A model generated the notes under the pieces. That model saw only the letters and a list, made by a program, of their open reading frames with translations. It did no database searches and had not been told where the DNA came from. Below are positions 8,362 to 18,139 of a stretch of DNA of 64,000 nt, piece after piece; position 1 is the first letter of the stretch, and every line of letters starts with the position of its first letter. This DNA is from Anaerolineales bacterium. Its GTDB lineage: Bacteria > Chloroflexota > Anaerolineae > Anaerolineales > Villigracilaceae. The DNA is taken from the NCBI GenBank assembly GCA_015075275.1, contig JABTUU010000001.1, positions 1,527,267 to 1,591,266 on the forward strand, read 5' to 3'. The translations under genes and the position numbers were made by a program.

Positions 8362-9375
8362 TTACGGCTCCCATTGCGGCTGCCAGTCAGGTTCAGAGTC
8401 TGAGGTCACCTGTCGGATTTCCGCGCCGTCCGGACGCATGATAAATATATCAGCCTGATCGTTATTTCGCAACGAATTGAAGGCGACCCACTGACCGTCA
8501 TAGGAATACGTTGCAGACGCGTTGTTGCCTCCGTTAGTCAATTGTGTTGCGGTTTGCGCGGCGACGTCAATGCGGAAAATATTCTTGTCGCCCTCGGGTC
8601 CCGCATGAATCAACAAGTATGCGCCGTCAGGCGACCAGTCCACGCTGCCTCCAATCCCAATCAAGCCGCGCGTCAACTGCCGCACATTGGACGAATCCGC
8701 GTCCATCAGAAAAACTTCATACGCGCCCGGTCGGTCTACCGCCATAACAAAGGCGATTGTCTTCCCGTCCGGCGACCAATCGGCGGCGACGATGGAATTT
8801 AATCCTGCATAAAGTAGGCCCGGGTGATCGCCGGTGTTGTCTATCGTCCACAAAGAAGTCGGTCCTTCGCCGGCGCGATTGGCGAACAGGATGCGCGTCC
8901 CATCCGGCGAAAAACTTGGCGAAATCACATTGCCGATAAAATTCGTCAGGCGAAACAGCCGCGTTCCTTCAAAAATAAAGAGGAAAAGATCGAACGCTCC
9001 CCCGTTCTGGTTAGACGCATATACGATCGAGCCGCCGCGCGGCGAAAAGACCGGATAATAGTTATGCGCTTCGGTGTTTGTCAACTGCTGGTAGCCCGAC
9101 CCGTCGGCGTTAATCCAACATAATTGGTTAAAGTCGCCCCGCGTGCAGGTGAAGATAATGCGCCCGATATGCGGTTTGGTAGGGGCTGGCAGGGCGGTGC
9201 GCGTCGGCAACGGCGTGGGCAGTTTACGCCCCGGCAGGTCAATAATCGAGTTATCCAGAGAATTCGTAGGAATGATCAGGCACAAAACAACTGTGAGCGC
9301 CAAAAGGATTAATCCGATCGGAAGCCGGGAGCGCGCCGCGCTTTTTCGTTGCGAGAAAATACGCCGTCGGGACAT
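8362..9375 (-). CDS. Membrane-anchored TolB-like beta-propeller protein
   Basis: 337 residues. A basic N-terminus precedes one membrane segment (about residues 18-37) and a short Thr/Pro linker. The remainder consists of five or six PD40/WD40-like blades with the recurring pattern 'PSFSPDGTRILF', 'ADWSPDGKTIAFV', 'VDWSPDGAYLLIH', 'ATYSYDGQWVAFNS' and 'IFIMRPDGAEIRQ'. This is the TolB C-terminal propeller type, but the N-terminal TolB domain is absent and there is no tol-pal cluster. In Chloroflexota such proteins are single extracellular propellers probably used for binding. It heads the operon with the two lipoproteins and the sirtuin. Confidence 0.85.
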   Translation of the reverse strand: MSRRRIFSQRKSAARSRLPIGLILLALTVVLCLIIPTNSLDNSIIDLPGRKLPTPLPTRTALPAPTKPHIGRIIFTCTRGDFNQLCWINADGSGYQQLTNTEAHNYYPVFSPRGGSIVYASNQNGGAFDLFLFIFEGTRLFRLTNFIGNVISPSFSPDGTRILFANRAGEGPTSLWTIDNTGDHPGLLYAGLNSIVAADWSPDGKTIAFVMAVDRPGAYEVFLMDADSSNVRQLTRGLIGIGGSVDWSPDGAYLLIHAGPEGDKNIFRIDVAAQTATQLTNGGNNASATYSYDGQWVAFNSLRNNDQADIFIMRPDGAEIRQVTSDSEPDWQPQWEP

Positions 9376-9455
9376 GATAGAATTTTACATTGTTTCACAA
9401 AGCCCCCAACCCTTTCCTCACAGGAAAGGAGATTCAAGTTCATCGAGAAAGCTTC

Positions 9456-11516
9456 ATGCCATCCTATCCTGTAGCCCCTAAACGACCTCACGCCATCGCT
9501 CAACACGGCGAAACTCGCACCGACGATTACTTTTGGCTGCGCCAGCGCGAAGATCCCGAAACGCTGCAATTCCTCGCCGCACACATGGATCACCTTGAAA
9601 AGACGATGCGTCACACGCAGCCATTGCAAGACGCGCTCTTTGCCGAGATGAAGGAACGGATTCAGGAAACCGATTCGAGCGTCCCGGAGAAGCAAGGCGC
9701 GTATTGGCATTACGTCCGCACCGAAGCAGGCAAACAATACCCTATCTACTGCCGCAAAAAAGAGTCGTTGGACAACCCGGAAGAAATTCTGCTCGACCAA
9801 AACGCGCTAGGCGAGGGAAAACTATTTTGCAGCGTTGGCGCGGTCAGCGTCAGCCCGGATGGAAGCAAACTCGCCTACGCGCTTGACTTCGAGGGGAACG
9901 AAGCGTTCACTATTCATATCCGCGACCTGACCAACGGCAGGGAATACCCCGAAACGATTCCGAATGTCTCCGGCAGCGCCTACGAATTGGGCGGCGTGGA
10001 ATGGGCAAACGACAATCAGCATATTTTCTACGTCACGCTCGACGCCGCGCTGCGCCCGCATCAACTATTCTGTCACAAGGTCGGGACCGATCCCGCCTCC
10101 GACGCGCTGCTCTTCCACGAAACCGATGAGACTTTCTTTTTGTGGATTTATAAAACGCGCGACGAAAAATATCTGATGACCCAGCATGCCAACACAACGA
10201 CGCGCGAAGCGCGCTTTCTCGACGCCGACCGACCCGCCAGCGAATTACGCGTCCTACAGCCGCGCATCACAGGCTTGGAATATTATGCCGCGCATCATCA
10301 AGGGAATTTCTTCATCTGTAATAACGACAACGCTAAAAACTTCAAGGTCAGCCTTGCGCCGGTCGAAAAGCCCGGCAAAGAGAACTGGGTAACGCTCATC
10401 CCTCATCGCGAAGATACGCTGATCGAGGGCGTCTCCTCGTTTGCAAATCATATCGTCATCCATGAGCGGACAGGCGGCTTGCAACAGATTCGCATCTGCG
10501 CGCCGGACAATCTCAATGACGCTCGCTACGCGCAATTCTCAGAAGCGGCATATTACGTCGAACTGGAAAACAACTTCACCTTCGAGACGAATATCCTGCG
10601 CTTTCGCTATTCATCGCTCATCACGCCGCCCTCGACCGTTGCGTATCACATGGACAGCGGCGCCTGGGAAATATTGAAAGAAGATCGCGTCTCGGACGGC
10701 TATCGTAAAGAAGATTACGCAACCGAACGCATCTTCGCCGCCGCCGCAGACGGAACGCAAATTCCCATCTCGATCGCTTACAAAAAGACGCTCCAACGAG
10801 ACAACTCTAACCCCGCCTTATTACACGGTTACGGCGCGTACGGCGCAAACTTAGACGTCGCATTCTCGCCCAGCCGCATCAGCCTGCTTGAGCGTGGGTT
10901 TGTATTCGCTATCGCGCATGTGCGCGGCGGTTCAGATCTAGGACGCACATGGTATGAGCAGGGGAAAGTCTTGAATAAAAAGAACTCATTTACCGATTTC
11001 ATCGCCAGCGCCGAACGCCTGATCGAACTGGGATTCACGTCGAAAGAGAAACTGGCGATCTATGGCGTCTCTGCAGGCGGATTGTTGGTCACAGCCAGCG
11101 CAAGCATGCGCCCCGATCTATTCAAAACGGTCATCGCTAAAGTCCCGTTTGTAGACGTGGTCAACTCGATCAGCGATCCGACCATTCCGCTGACCACACT
11201 TGAATATGACGAATGGGGCAACCCCGCCAAAAAACAACATTACGACTATATGATGTCCTATTCGCCCTACGACAACCTCCATCGTGCGGCATATCCGCAC
11301 TTCTTACTGACGGGCGGCTTTAACGATCCGCGCGTAGGATATTGGGAGCCCGCCAAGTTCGCGGCAAAACTGGGCGAACTCAAAACAGACGACAACCTAC
11401 TTTTGCTCAAAACGAATTTCCACGCAGGGCACGCCGGCTCTTCGGGGCGCTACGACTTCATGAAAGAGACCGCCTTTGAATACGCCTTTTTAATTGACAC
11501 GCTGCAAGCGCAATGA
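9456..11516 (+). CDS. ptrB: Prolyl oligopeptidase family serine peptidase (oligopeptidase B, S9A)
   Basis: 686 residues from the ATG at 9456, the start of conserved sequence; an upstream in-frame ATG at 9390 adds 22 unconserved residues that span a small palindrome. The N-terminal seven-bladed propeller (about 70-400; VSVSPDGSKLAYALDFEGNE) gates a C-terminal alpha/beta-hydrolase domain. The triad is visible: Ser in YGVSAGGLL (about residue 531), Asp in GGFNDPRVGYWEPAKF, and His in NFHAGHAGSSGRYDF. PLLHGYGAYG-like and VRGGSDLGRTWYEQGK motifs match oligopeptidase B. It cleaves short cytoplasmic peptides after basic residues. Stand-alone transcription unit closed by the terminator at 11527. Confidence 0.92.
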   Translation: MPSYPVAPKRPHAIAQHGETRTDDYFWLRQREDPETLQFLAAHMDHLEKTMRHTQPLQDALFAEMKERIQETDSSVPEKQGAYWHYVRTEAGKQYPIYCRKKESLDNPEEILLDQNALGEGKLFCSVGAVSVSPDGSKLAYALDFEGNEAFTIHIRDLTNGREYPETIPNVSGSAYELGGVEWANDNQHIFYVTLDAALRPHQLFCHKVGTDPASDALLFHETDETFFLWIYKTRDEKYLMTQHANTTTREARFLDADRPASELRVLQPRITGLEYYAAHHQGNFFICNNDNAKNFKVSLAPVEKPGKENWVTLIPHREDTLIEGVSSFANHIVIHERTGGLQQIRICAPDNLNDARYAQFSEAAYYVELENNFTFETNILRFRYSSLITPPSTVAYHMDSGAWEILKEDRVSDGYRKEDYATERIFAAAADGTQIPISIAYKKTLQRDNSNPALLHGYGAYGANLDVAFSPSRISLLERGFVFAIAHVRGGSDLGRTWYEQGKVLNKKNSFTDFIASAERLIELGFTSKEKLAIYGVSAGGLLVTASASMRPDLFKTVIAKVPFVDVVNSISDPTIPLTTLEYDEWGNPAKKQHYDYMMSYSPYDNLHRAAYPHFLLTGGFNDPRVGYWEPAKFAAKLGELKTDDNLLLLKTNFHAGHAGSSGRYDFMKETAFEYAFLIDTLQAQ

Positions 11517-11526
11517 ATCTCAATGA

Positions 11527-11563
11527 ATCAAAAAAACGGCGCATAGTACGCCGTTTTTTTGAT
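11527..11563. terminator. Bidirectional terminator between ptrB and citrate synthase
   Basis: A perfect 15-bp inverted repeat (ATCAAAAAAACGGCG and its complement) flanks a 7-nt loop. The GC core is CGGCG/CGCCG, with A7 on one side and T7 on the other, so it can stop transcription from both convergent genes. Confidence 0.92.
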
Positions 11564-11577
11564 TCCAACTTCCCACG

Positions 11578-12897
11578 CTATGCGGGCTGCGCCTGTTGCT
11601 GCTTTACAATGTCTTCCATTTGCGCGGTCGTGACTGATTTCGGTCGTTCGATCGGCTGTCCTAACGCGCGCGCCCAGATATAGTTAGCGGTTACGCCGAG
11701 GGCGCGCCCTACGCCGAACAACACGGTGTAAATTTCAAATTCACGCACGCCGTAGAAGTATTGCAGCGTGCCGCTGATCGCATCCACATTGGGCGCGGGG
11801 CTCTTGGCTTTGCCCTGTTCCTTCAGCACTGTCGGCACAACCTCCAGCGCCATCTCAGCCAGCCGAAGCAGGTCGAAGTCTGGGAAGCGCGCTTTAGCGA
11901 ATTCTAACTGTGCGGTAAAGCGCGGATCAATCACCCGTAAAACGCCATGCCCATAACCGGGAACGACCCGTCCCGAGTTGAGGTGGTCCCATGTATATTT
12001 GTACAATTCATCGCGCGTCGGTAGACCGTCAAATTGCTTACGAGCATTCAACAGCCAGCCAAGGCTCTCCTGATTCGCCAACCCGTGCAACGGACCCGCC
12101 AGCGCATTGAGACAAGCGGAGAAAGAATAGTATGCGTCTGAAAGCGTGGAACCTGCCAGATGCATAGCGTGCGCCGAAGCGTTGCCCGATTCGTGGTCGG
12201 AATGGATGATGAAGTACAAGCGCGCCAGTTCGGCGTATCCTTTTTTATCGTCCACTTTCATCATGCGCGCAAAGTTCGCGCCGTAATCCAATTTGGGGTT
12301 GTATTTGAGCTTCTTCGTTTCGCCGAAGTATTTCAGCCGATAGATATACGCAGCGATCAGCGGCAGGCGCGCCGTAAGGTTAAGGCTGTCTTCCAGCGCG
12401 GCTTCCCAGTACGCGTCTTTCTTCATTTCATGGTATGTTTTCGCAAAGACTGATTCGTTCTGCATCGCCAGAACCGCTTGCGAAAAAAGCGTCATGGGGT
12501 GCGCATCCTTCGGCATGGCGCGCAACACTTTCATCACATGATCGGGCAATTCGGCGCGTTTCGCCCATTCGGCTTCCACCTCCAACGCCTGTTCTTTCGT
12601 AGGCGTCTCGCCTATGACCAACAGATAGTATAAGCCGCCCACCAACGGCGTTTTGCTGCCGCGCGCTTTCGGCAACGCTTTCAAGGTTTCGTTCACCGTC
12701 AAACCGCGCAGACGAATGCCTTCGCCGGGATCTACGGATGAAATATCCGTCCACAACGATTTAATATCGCGCATACCTCCTATGATCTCGCCGACTTTCA
12801 CCGTATCTATCACGGCGTCGGCATGTTCTTTCGCAAGCGCGTGAACGCGCGCGCGCCAGTCTGGCAACTGCGCCTCAATCTTCTCATGTAAAATCAT
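11578..12897 (-). CDS. gltA: Citrate synthase, mitochondrial-like (type I)
   Basis: 439 residues. It condenses acetyl-CoA with oxaloacetate at the entry of the TCA cycle. The sequence follows the eukaryotic mitochondrial branch rather than the E. coli type II enzyme: HSDHESGNASAHAMHLAGSTLSDAYYSFSACLNALAGPLHGLANQES, then VVPGYGHGVLRVIDPRF, then PNVDAISGTLQYFYG. These carry the catalytic His (PLHGL), the second His (GYGHG) and the Asp (NVDA). Ribosome site AAGGAG is 8 bp upstream. It is 39 bp downstream of mdh on the same strand, so the two TCA enzymes supplying and using oxaloacetate are cotranscribed. Confidence 0.95.
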   Translation of the reverse strand: MILHEKIEAQLPDWRARVHALAKEHADAVIDTVKVGEIIGGMRDIKSLWTDISSVDPGEGIRLRGLTVNETLKALPKARGSKTPLVGGLYYLLVIGETPTKEQALEVEAEWAKRAELPDHVMKVLRAMPKDAHPMTLFSQAVLAMQNESVFAKTYHEMKKDAYWEAALEDSLNLTARLPLIAAYIYRLKYFGETKKLKYNPKLDYGANFARMMKVDDKKGYAELARLYFIIHSDHESGNASAHAMHLAGSTLSDAYYSFSACLNALAGPLHGLANQESLGWLLNARKQFDGLPTRDELYKYTWDHLNSGRVVPGYGHGVLRVIDPRFTAQLEFAKARFPDFDLLRLAEMALEVVPTVLKEQGKAKSPAPNVDAISGTLQYFYGVREFEIYTVLFGVGRALGVTANYIWARALGQPIERPKSVTTAQMEDIVKQQQAQPA

Positions 12898-12936
12898 CGT
12901 ATAACTCCTTATAGTTTTGGAGATAAGTCTGCGCGT

Positions 12937-13887
<951 letters not shown>

Positions 13888-13954
13888 TTATTTTATCGAA
13901 GCAATTCTATCCGAAAATAAAAGAATGTAAAACACAAAAACCAATCCTGATCGG

Positions 13955-13989
13955 AAAAAAGAAACAGGACTTCCATTTCGGAAGTCCTG
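13955..13989 (-). terminator. Terminator downstream of thioredoxin reductase
   Basis: On the minus strand a 10-bp perfect stem (CAGGACTTCC and its complement) with a 5-nt loop is followed by a T-rich run interrupted by one C. It lies 12 bp past the trxB stop and before mdh, so trxB and mdh are separate units. Confidence 0.85.
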
Positions 13990-14001
13990 CGCGCTTCGTC
14001 C

Positions 14002-14952
14002 TTAACCTGATTTCGATTCAACCGCCTCAAGGAAACGCGTCGCCTGAATCGCCGCCGCCGCGCCCATCCCCGCCGACGTCACCACCTGTCTGAAGTGCGG
14101 ATCCGCCGCCTCGCCCGCCGCGAACACGCCGGGCACGTTGGTTTCCATCTTGTCGTTCACCTTGATATAACCCAAATCATCCATATCCAACTGTCCCGCA
14201 AACATCTGCGTATTCGGCGTGTGACCGATGAAGATGAATACTCCGTCGGTTTCTAGGGCAGTCTCGTCGTTCGTTTTCACGTTCTTAAGTTTCAACGTTT
14301 TTACCTTATCCGAGCCGACGATCTCAGTCACGATCGTGTCCAGTATAAAATTAACTTTAGGGTGCTGTCTTGCGCGATCTTGCAAGATCGCGCTGGCGCG
14401 GAATTCTTCGCGCCGGTGGATAATCGTCACAGATGAAGCGTAGCGCGTGATGAATAAACCTTCTTCCAGCGCGCTGTCGCCGCCGCCGACGATGACGACT
14501 TTTTTATCTTTGAAGAACCAGCCGTCGCAAGTGGCGCAATATGACACGCCGCGCCCAGTTAATTCTTCTTCGCCGGGGATTTCCAGATGATTCGGGCTGG
14601 CTCCCGTACCAACGATCAACGTATCGGCAAGATAATTGCCGCTGTCCGCTTCGATTTTAAACGGGCGGCTGGATAAATCTACTTTATTGGCTGAGGCAAA
14701 CTCGGTTATCGCGCCGAAATGTTCCGCATGTTTCTGGAACAACTCACCCAGTTGCACGCCGCCGACGCCTTCCGGGAAGCCGGGATAGTTTTCGATAGTG
14801 TACGTCAACGCAGCTTGACCGCCCAACTGCAATCCGGTCAACACTACCGGCTGAAGTTCCGCCCGCGCGGCGTACAACGCAGCGGAATATCCCGTGGGAC
14901 CCGAACCCAAAATCAACACTCTTACCGCTTTTGCATTTTCGTTTGACGACAT
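14002..14952 (-). CDS. trxB: Thioredoxin reductase (NADPH)
   Basis: 316 residues, a flavoprotein that reduces thioredoxin. FAD-binding GSGPTGYSAALYAARAEL is N-terminal; the redox-active pair is in VSYCATCDGWFF (about residues 136-139); the NAD(P)H Rossmann motif is VVIVGGGDSALEEG, followed by HRREEFRAS, whose basic residues fit NADPH. The C-terminal FAD motif reads GVFAAGEAADPHFRQ; the usual 'GD' is here 'GE', a conservative difference I would not over-interpret. Monocistronic: terminator downstream, 127 bp gap to murA upstream. Confidence 0.93.
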   Translation of the reverse strand: MSSNENAKAVRVLILGSGPTGYSAALYAARAELQPVVLTGLQLGGQAALTYTIENYPGFPEGVGGVQLGELFQKHAEHFGAITEFASANKVDLSSRPFKIEADSGNYLADTLIVGTGASPNHLEIPGEEELTGRGVSYCATCDGWFFKDKKVVIVGGGDSALEEGLFITRYASSVTIIHRREEFRASAILQDRARQHPKVNFILDTIVTEIVGSDKVKTLKLKNVKTNDETALETDGVFIFIGHTPNTQMFAGQLDMDDLGYIKVNDKMETNVPGVFAAGEAADPHFRQVVTSAGMGAAAAIQATRFLEAVESKSG

Positions 14953-15079
14953 AATCTCTCACATTCCCGTTTATTTTCTTGATTATCAAGACGCTCTACG
15001 GCGCGCATTCTTTACCCGCGCCTCATCGCATCATCGTTGGAAGTTAATCAGGATTTCAATCTAACTTCCACTCGCCGTT

Positions 15080-16354
15080 CTATATCCGCTCGATATGCGC
15101 GCCTAACGCGCGCAGCTTGCCGTCCACATTCTCATAGCCGCGTTCGATCTGGCTGACATTGCGAATCGTAGATTGTCCTTTCGCGGCGAGCGCGGCGAGC
15201 AAAATCGCCATTCCCGCGCGAATATCGGGGCTTTCAAGATTTTCGCCGTACAGCTGATTCGGTCCCTGAATCAAGCAGCGATACGGATCGCATAGAATGA
15301 TCTTTGCGCCCATCCCAACCAACTTATCCGTGAAATACATACGCCCCGAAAACATCCAATCGTGGAATAGGATCGAGCCGCTCGCTTGCGTCGCCACTGT
15401 GATCGCGATGCTGATCAGGTCGGTCGGAAAGGCGGGCCACACGTTGGTCTTAACCTCCGGAATTGCGCCGTCTAAATCGGGCGCAACGGTTAATTCTTGA
15501 TTCTCAGGCACGATCAGATCATCGCCTTCCACCTGCCAGCGCACGCCCATGCGATTGAAGACATGCGCAATCATTTTGAGATCGCCCACGCCAGCGTTTT
15601 TTACGCGCACGCTGCCGCGTGTCACTGCCGCCGCACCCACGAAACTGATCACCTCGAGATAATCCGGTCCGATGCGATGTTCGCCGCCGTGAAGTTCTCG
15701 CACGCCGCGAATGCGCAGCGTGTTCGACCCAACTTCTTCGATCTGCGCGCCAAGCGCATTCAAAAAGCGACACAACTCTTGCACATGCGGTTCGGACGCG
15801 GCATTGTGAATGACGGTCTCACCTTCCGCCAGCACGGCTCCCATGATCGCGTTCTCCGTCGCGGTGACGCTGGCTTCGTCCATGAGAATGTTCGCGCCGC
15901 GCAAGCCTTTTGAGCGGAACGCAAAACCGCGATCGTATTGAATTTCCACACCAAGGGCGCGCAACGCTAAAATGTGCGTATCTAGACGGCGGCGTCCAAT
16001 CACATCGCCGCCGGGCGTGGGCAGTTTGAACTCGCCCACTCGCGCGGAAAGAGGTCCCGCCACAAGGATCGAAGCGCGGATCTGACGACAGAGGTCGGCA
16101 TCGAAGTCGCTCGGTTTGAGGTCTCGCGCTGTGATGCGCCATGAAGAGTCATCCAAATCTTCCACGCGCGCGCCGGCGCTTTCGAGCAGAGATCTCATCA
16201 CGCGTACGTCCTGAATTTGCGGGACGTTTCGCAGCGTCACCGCTTTATCGGTCAACAGGCACGCCGCCAATAAGGGCAGCGCGGCGTTCTTATTTCCGGC
16301 GGGCGTCACTTCTCCTTTAAGCGGAACGCCGCCTTCGATCACAAATTTCGTCAT
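15080..16354 (-). CDS. murA: UDP-N-acetylglucosamine 1-carboxyvinyltransferase with Asp in place of catalytic Cys
   Basis: 424 residues from the ATG at 16354 (GAGGAG 8 bp upstream; a longer frame to 16417 is unsupported). It adds enolpyruvate from PEP to UDP-GlcNAc, the first committed step of peptidoglycan synthesis. GNKNAALP near residue 20 carries the essential Lys; repeated EPSP-synthase-like alpha/beta units follow. In the active-site loop, where most MurA have PGGCAIG with the fosfomycin-reactive Cys, this protein has LPTPGGDVIGRRRLDTH (Asp about residue 117). Asp at this position is known from Mycobacterium and Chlamydia and makes MurA insensitive to fosfomycin. Divergent from the prepilin peptidase. 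Confidence 0.9.
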   Translation of the reverse strand: MTKFVIEGGVPLKGEVTPAGNKNAALPLLAACLLTDKAVTLRNVPQIQDVRVMRSLLESAGARVEDLDDSSWRITARDLKPSDFDADLCRQIRASILVAGPLSARVGEFKLPTPGGDVIGRRRLDTHILALRALGVEIQYDRGFAFRSKGLRGANILMDEASVTATENAIMGAVLAEGETVIHNAASEPHVQELCRFLNALGAQIEEVGSNTLRIRGVRELHGGEHRIGPDYLEVISFVGAAAVTRGSVRVKNAGVGDLKMIAHVFNRMGVRWQVEGDDLIVPENQELTVAPDLDGAIPEVKTNVWPAFPTDLISIAITVATQASGSILFHDWMFSGRMYFTDKLVGMGAKIILCDPYRCLIQGPNQLYGENLESPDIRAGMAILLAALAAKGQSTIRNVSQIERGYENVDGKLRALGAHIERI

Positions 16355-16467
16355 ATACGTCTCCTCGATACGGATTGAGATTGTACGGTAGATTGCGCCC
16401 CTTCGCAAGATAAGCACGGGCGTCCTTGCGTTCCCGTTAAGCGCGCATCAAGCAAATGAGATTCGAC

Positions 16468-16473
16468 TATAAT
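16468..16473 (+). promoter_or_regulatory. -10 element for the prepilin peptidase, apparently leaderless
   Basis: TATAAT ends 7 bp before the ATG at 16481, so a transcript starting the usual 6-8 bp downstream would begin at or next to the start codon. No Shine-Dalgarno sequence is present. A -35 element is not clear. Confidence 0.5.
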
Positions 16474-16480
16474 TCGGCGC

Positions 16481-17275
16481 ATGACCTTAACGCTTCTCAT
16501 TCCGCTCGCGCTTGGCTGGGCAGGCGGACTCTTGGTTAATTATCTCTCCGATGTGCTGCCTCATACGCGACGTTTCAGCCAGCCCGCCTGCCCTCACTGC
16601 GGCGCAAAAATCGCATGGAGCGATTATGCGCTGTTACGCGCCTGTCGCTCGTGCGGAGTCGTGCGCAGTCTGCGGACGTGGATCACGCAGATCGCAATGA
16701 GCGTTTCTTTCGTCTATTTTTGGATCTATACGCCCAAAGCGTTGGGGCTTCCACTCAGCCTGATTACGCTGACTTATTTCGCGCTGATCGTTGTCATTGA
16801 CCTCGAACATCGCTTGATCCTTTTTCCCACCAGTGTATTCGGCGCAGCGCTGGGCGTGATCGTTGGGACGCACATATATTATTCCGCCAAAGGGTTGCCT
16901 TTCGGCGCGGCGTTGGGGGCGTCTCTGCTCGGCGGCGCGATCGGATTCGGCTTGATGTATCTCGTCTATCAACTCGGCGCGCTGCTCGCGCATTACCGCG
17001 CCCGCAAAATGCAAGCCGCGGGCCAAGCCGATGACGGCGAAGAAGCCTTCGGCGGCGGCGATGTATACTTAGGCGGCGTGCTCGGCTTGATGCTTGGCTG
17101 GCAATATATTCTTTCCGGGTTGCTCTACGGCATATTGCTCGGCGGGCTGGCGAGTTTCGTCCTACTCGTCGCCGCCCTCATTCAACGGAAATACTCCAAT
17201 CAATTGTTGATGATTTTTATTCCCTACGGACCGTACCTGATCGCAGGCGCTTTCTACATGCTCTTCCTGGGATGA
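16481..17275 (+). CDS. Type IV prepilin / preflagellin peptidase (A24 family)
   Basis: 264 residues with about seven membrane segments. It cleaves class III signal peptides of pilin-like proteins at the inner face of the membrane. An N-terminal cytoplasmic loop holds the zinc-type CPHC...CRSC pairs (about residues 37-59). The two catalytic aspartates are visible: ALIVVIDLEHRLI (about residue 107) and FGGGDVYLGGVLGLMLG (about 195), the GxGD signature of the family. The N-methylation type loop is present. Just downstream lie TadE/TadG-like pseudopilins, plausible partners. Confidence 0.9.
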   Translation: MTLTLLIPLALGWAGGLLVNYLSDVLPHTRRFSQPACPHCGAKIAWSDYALLRACRSCGVVRSLRTWITQIAMSVSFVYFWIYTPKALGLPLSLITLTYFALIVVIDLEHRLILFPTSVFGAALGVIVGTHIYYSAKGLPFGAALGASLLGGAIGFGLMYLVYQLGALLAHYRARKMQAAGQADDGEEAFGGGDVYLGGVLGLMLGWQYILSGLLYGILLGGLASFVLLVAALIQRKYSNQLLMIFIPYGPYLIAGAFYMLFLG

Positions 17276-17376
17276 TCGGACAAATTCACCGATATCACAC
17301 GGATTTTCGAACGCCAAACGCCTTCAGATGCGGCTCCGCCTTAACAATTATGTAATCATTGCAATTATTCTACACG

Positions 17377-17406
17377 TTTACATTTCAATCTTCCCAAGAG
17401 TATAAT
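17377..17406 (+). promoter_or_regulatory. Probable sigma-70 promoter for the TadE/TadG operon
   Basis: TTTACA (17377-17382), an 18-bp spacer and a consensus TATAAT (17401-17406) lie about 50 bp upstream of the first tad-like gene, in an AT-rich intergenic stretch. Confidence 0.6.
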
Positions 17407-17452
17407 TCGCCTAATTAATGATGCGCGCCGTTCTGCATAGGCAGTCGAATCT

Positions 17453-18139
17453 ATGGAACGTCTTGCGCAAGAAAAATACGATCGTATGATGAGAACGCTT
17501 CAAAGACAGTTTTCGCGTCTGCTCACATCATCCGCTTCCAGAACGCCGCACAAGAGAAAGGCGCAAAGTCTGGTTGAATTTGCCATTACTTTGCCGATTC
17601 TGCTCTTGTTCCTTTCGGGAGTGGTTGAGTTCGGCTTCGCGTTAAACTATTACCTCTCGTTGCTCGACGCTACGCGTGAATCAGCGCGCTTCTTTAGCAA
17701 TGGCTCCCCATTCAAAGATGACAATAGCGACGACATGGATTTCTACGCCGCCGCCGCCGCAATGACAAGAGCCGCTCTCGATCCGTTCGTCGTCGATTCC
17801 TCATATGTCGGACGGCGCATCCCGCTTGACCCAAATACAGACGATGTTGTCGTAACCGTTTATTCCAGAAGCAGCGGCGAAGCCGTCGCTCATCCCAGCG
17901 GGGGCGTATACCGTATGTATGGTCATGCGACTTCTCTGTTTACGCCTGCAAGAATTCAAGCCGCGTTTGGCGAAGACTCGCCGAACGCAGGCATCCTCGT
18001 GGTCGAAGTCCACTATAATTATCATCAAGTCATGAAATTGCCTTGGCTTGCGCCTTTCCTGCCAGACCCTCTCATGTTGCGAGCCTATACCATTATGCCG
18101 CTGTCAGCGGCGGAACCTGTAATGACACCTACGCCATGA
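17453..18139 (+). CDS. TadE-like pseudopilin / pilus assembly protein
   Basis: 228 residues. A basic N-terminal segment ends in KRKAQSLVEFAITLPILLLFLSGVVEFGF: a single hydrophobic helix with Glu at the position equivalent to Glu5 of pilins, the TadE hallmark. The rest is an extracytoplasmic domain. TadE/TadF proteins are minor pseudopilins of Flp/Tad systems. Two later in-frame ATGs (near 17486) could also be starts; none has a clear ribosome site. Its stop overlaps the next gene as ATGA, so the two are translationally coupled. Confidence 0.8.
   Translation: MERLAQEKYDRMMRTLQRQFSRLLTSSASRTPHKRKAQSLVEFAITLPILLLFLSGVVEFGFALNYYLSLLDATRESARFFSNGSPFKDDNSDDMDFYAAAAAMTRAALDPFVVDSSYVGRRIPLDPNTDDVVVTVYSRSSGEAVAHPSGGVYRMYGHATSLFTPARIQAAFGEDSPNAGILVVEVHYNYHQVMKLPWLAPFLPDPLMLRAYTIMPLSAAEPVMTPTP

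Noticed and set aside
17280..17450. tRNA or riboswitch before the TadE gene
   Set aside because: Only a promoter is visible; no cloverleaf or conserved aptamer.
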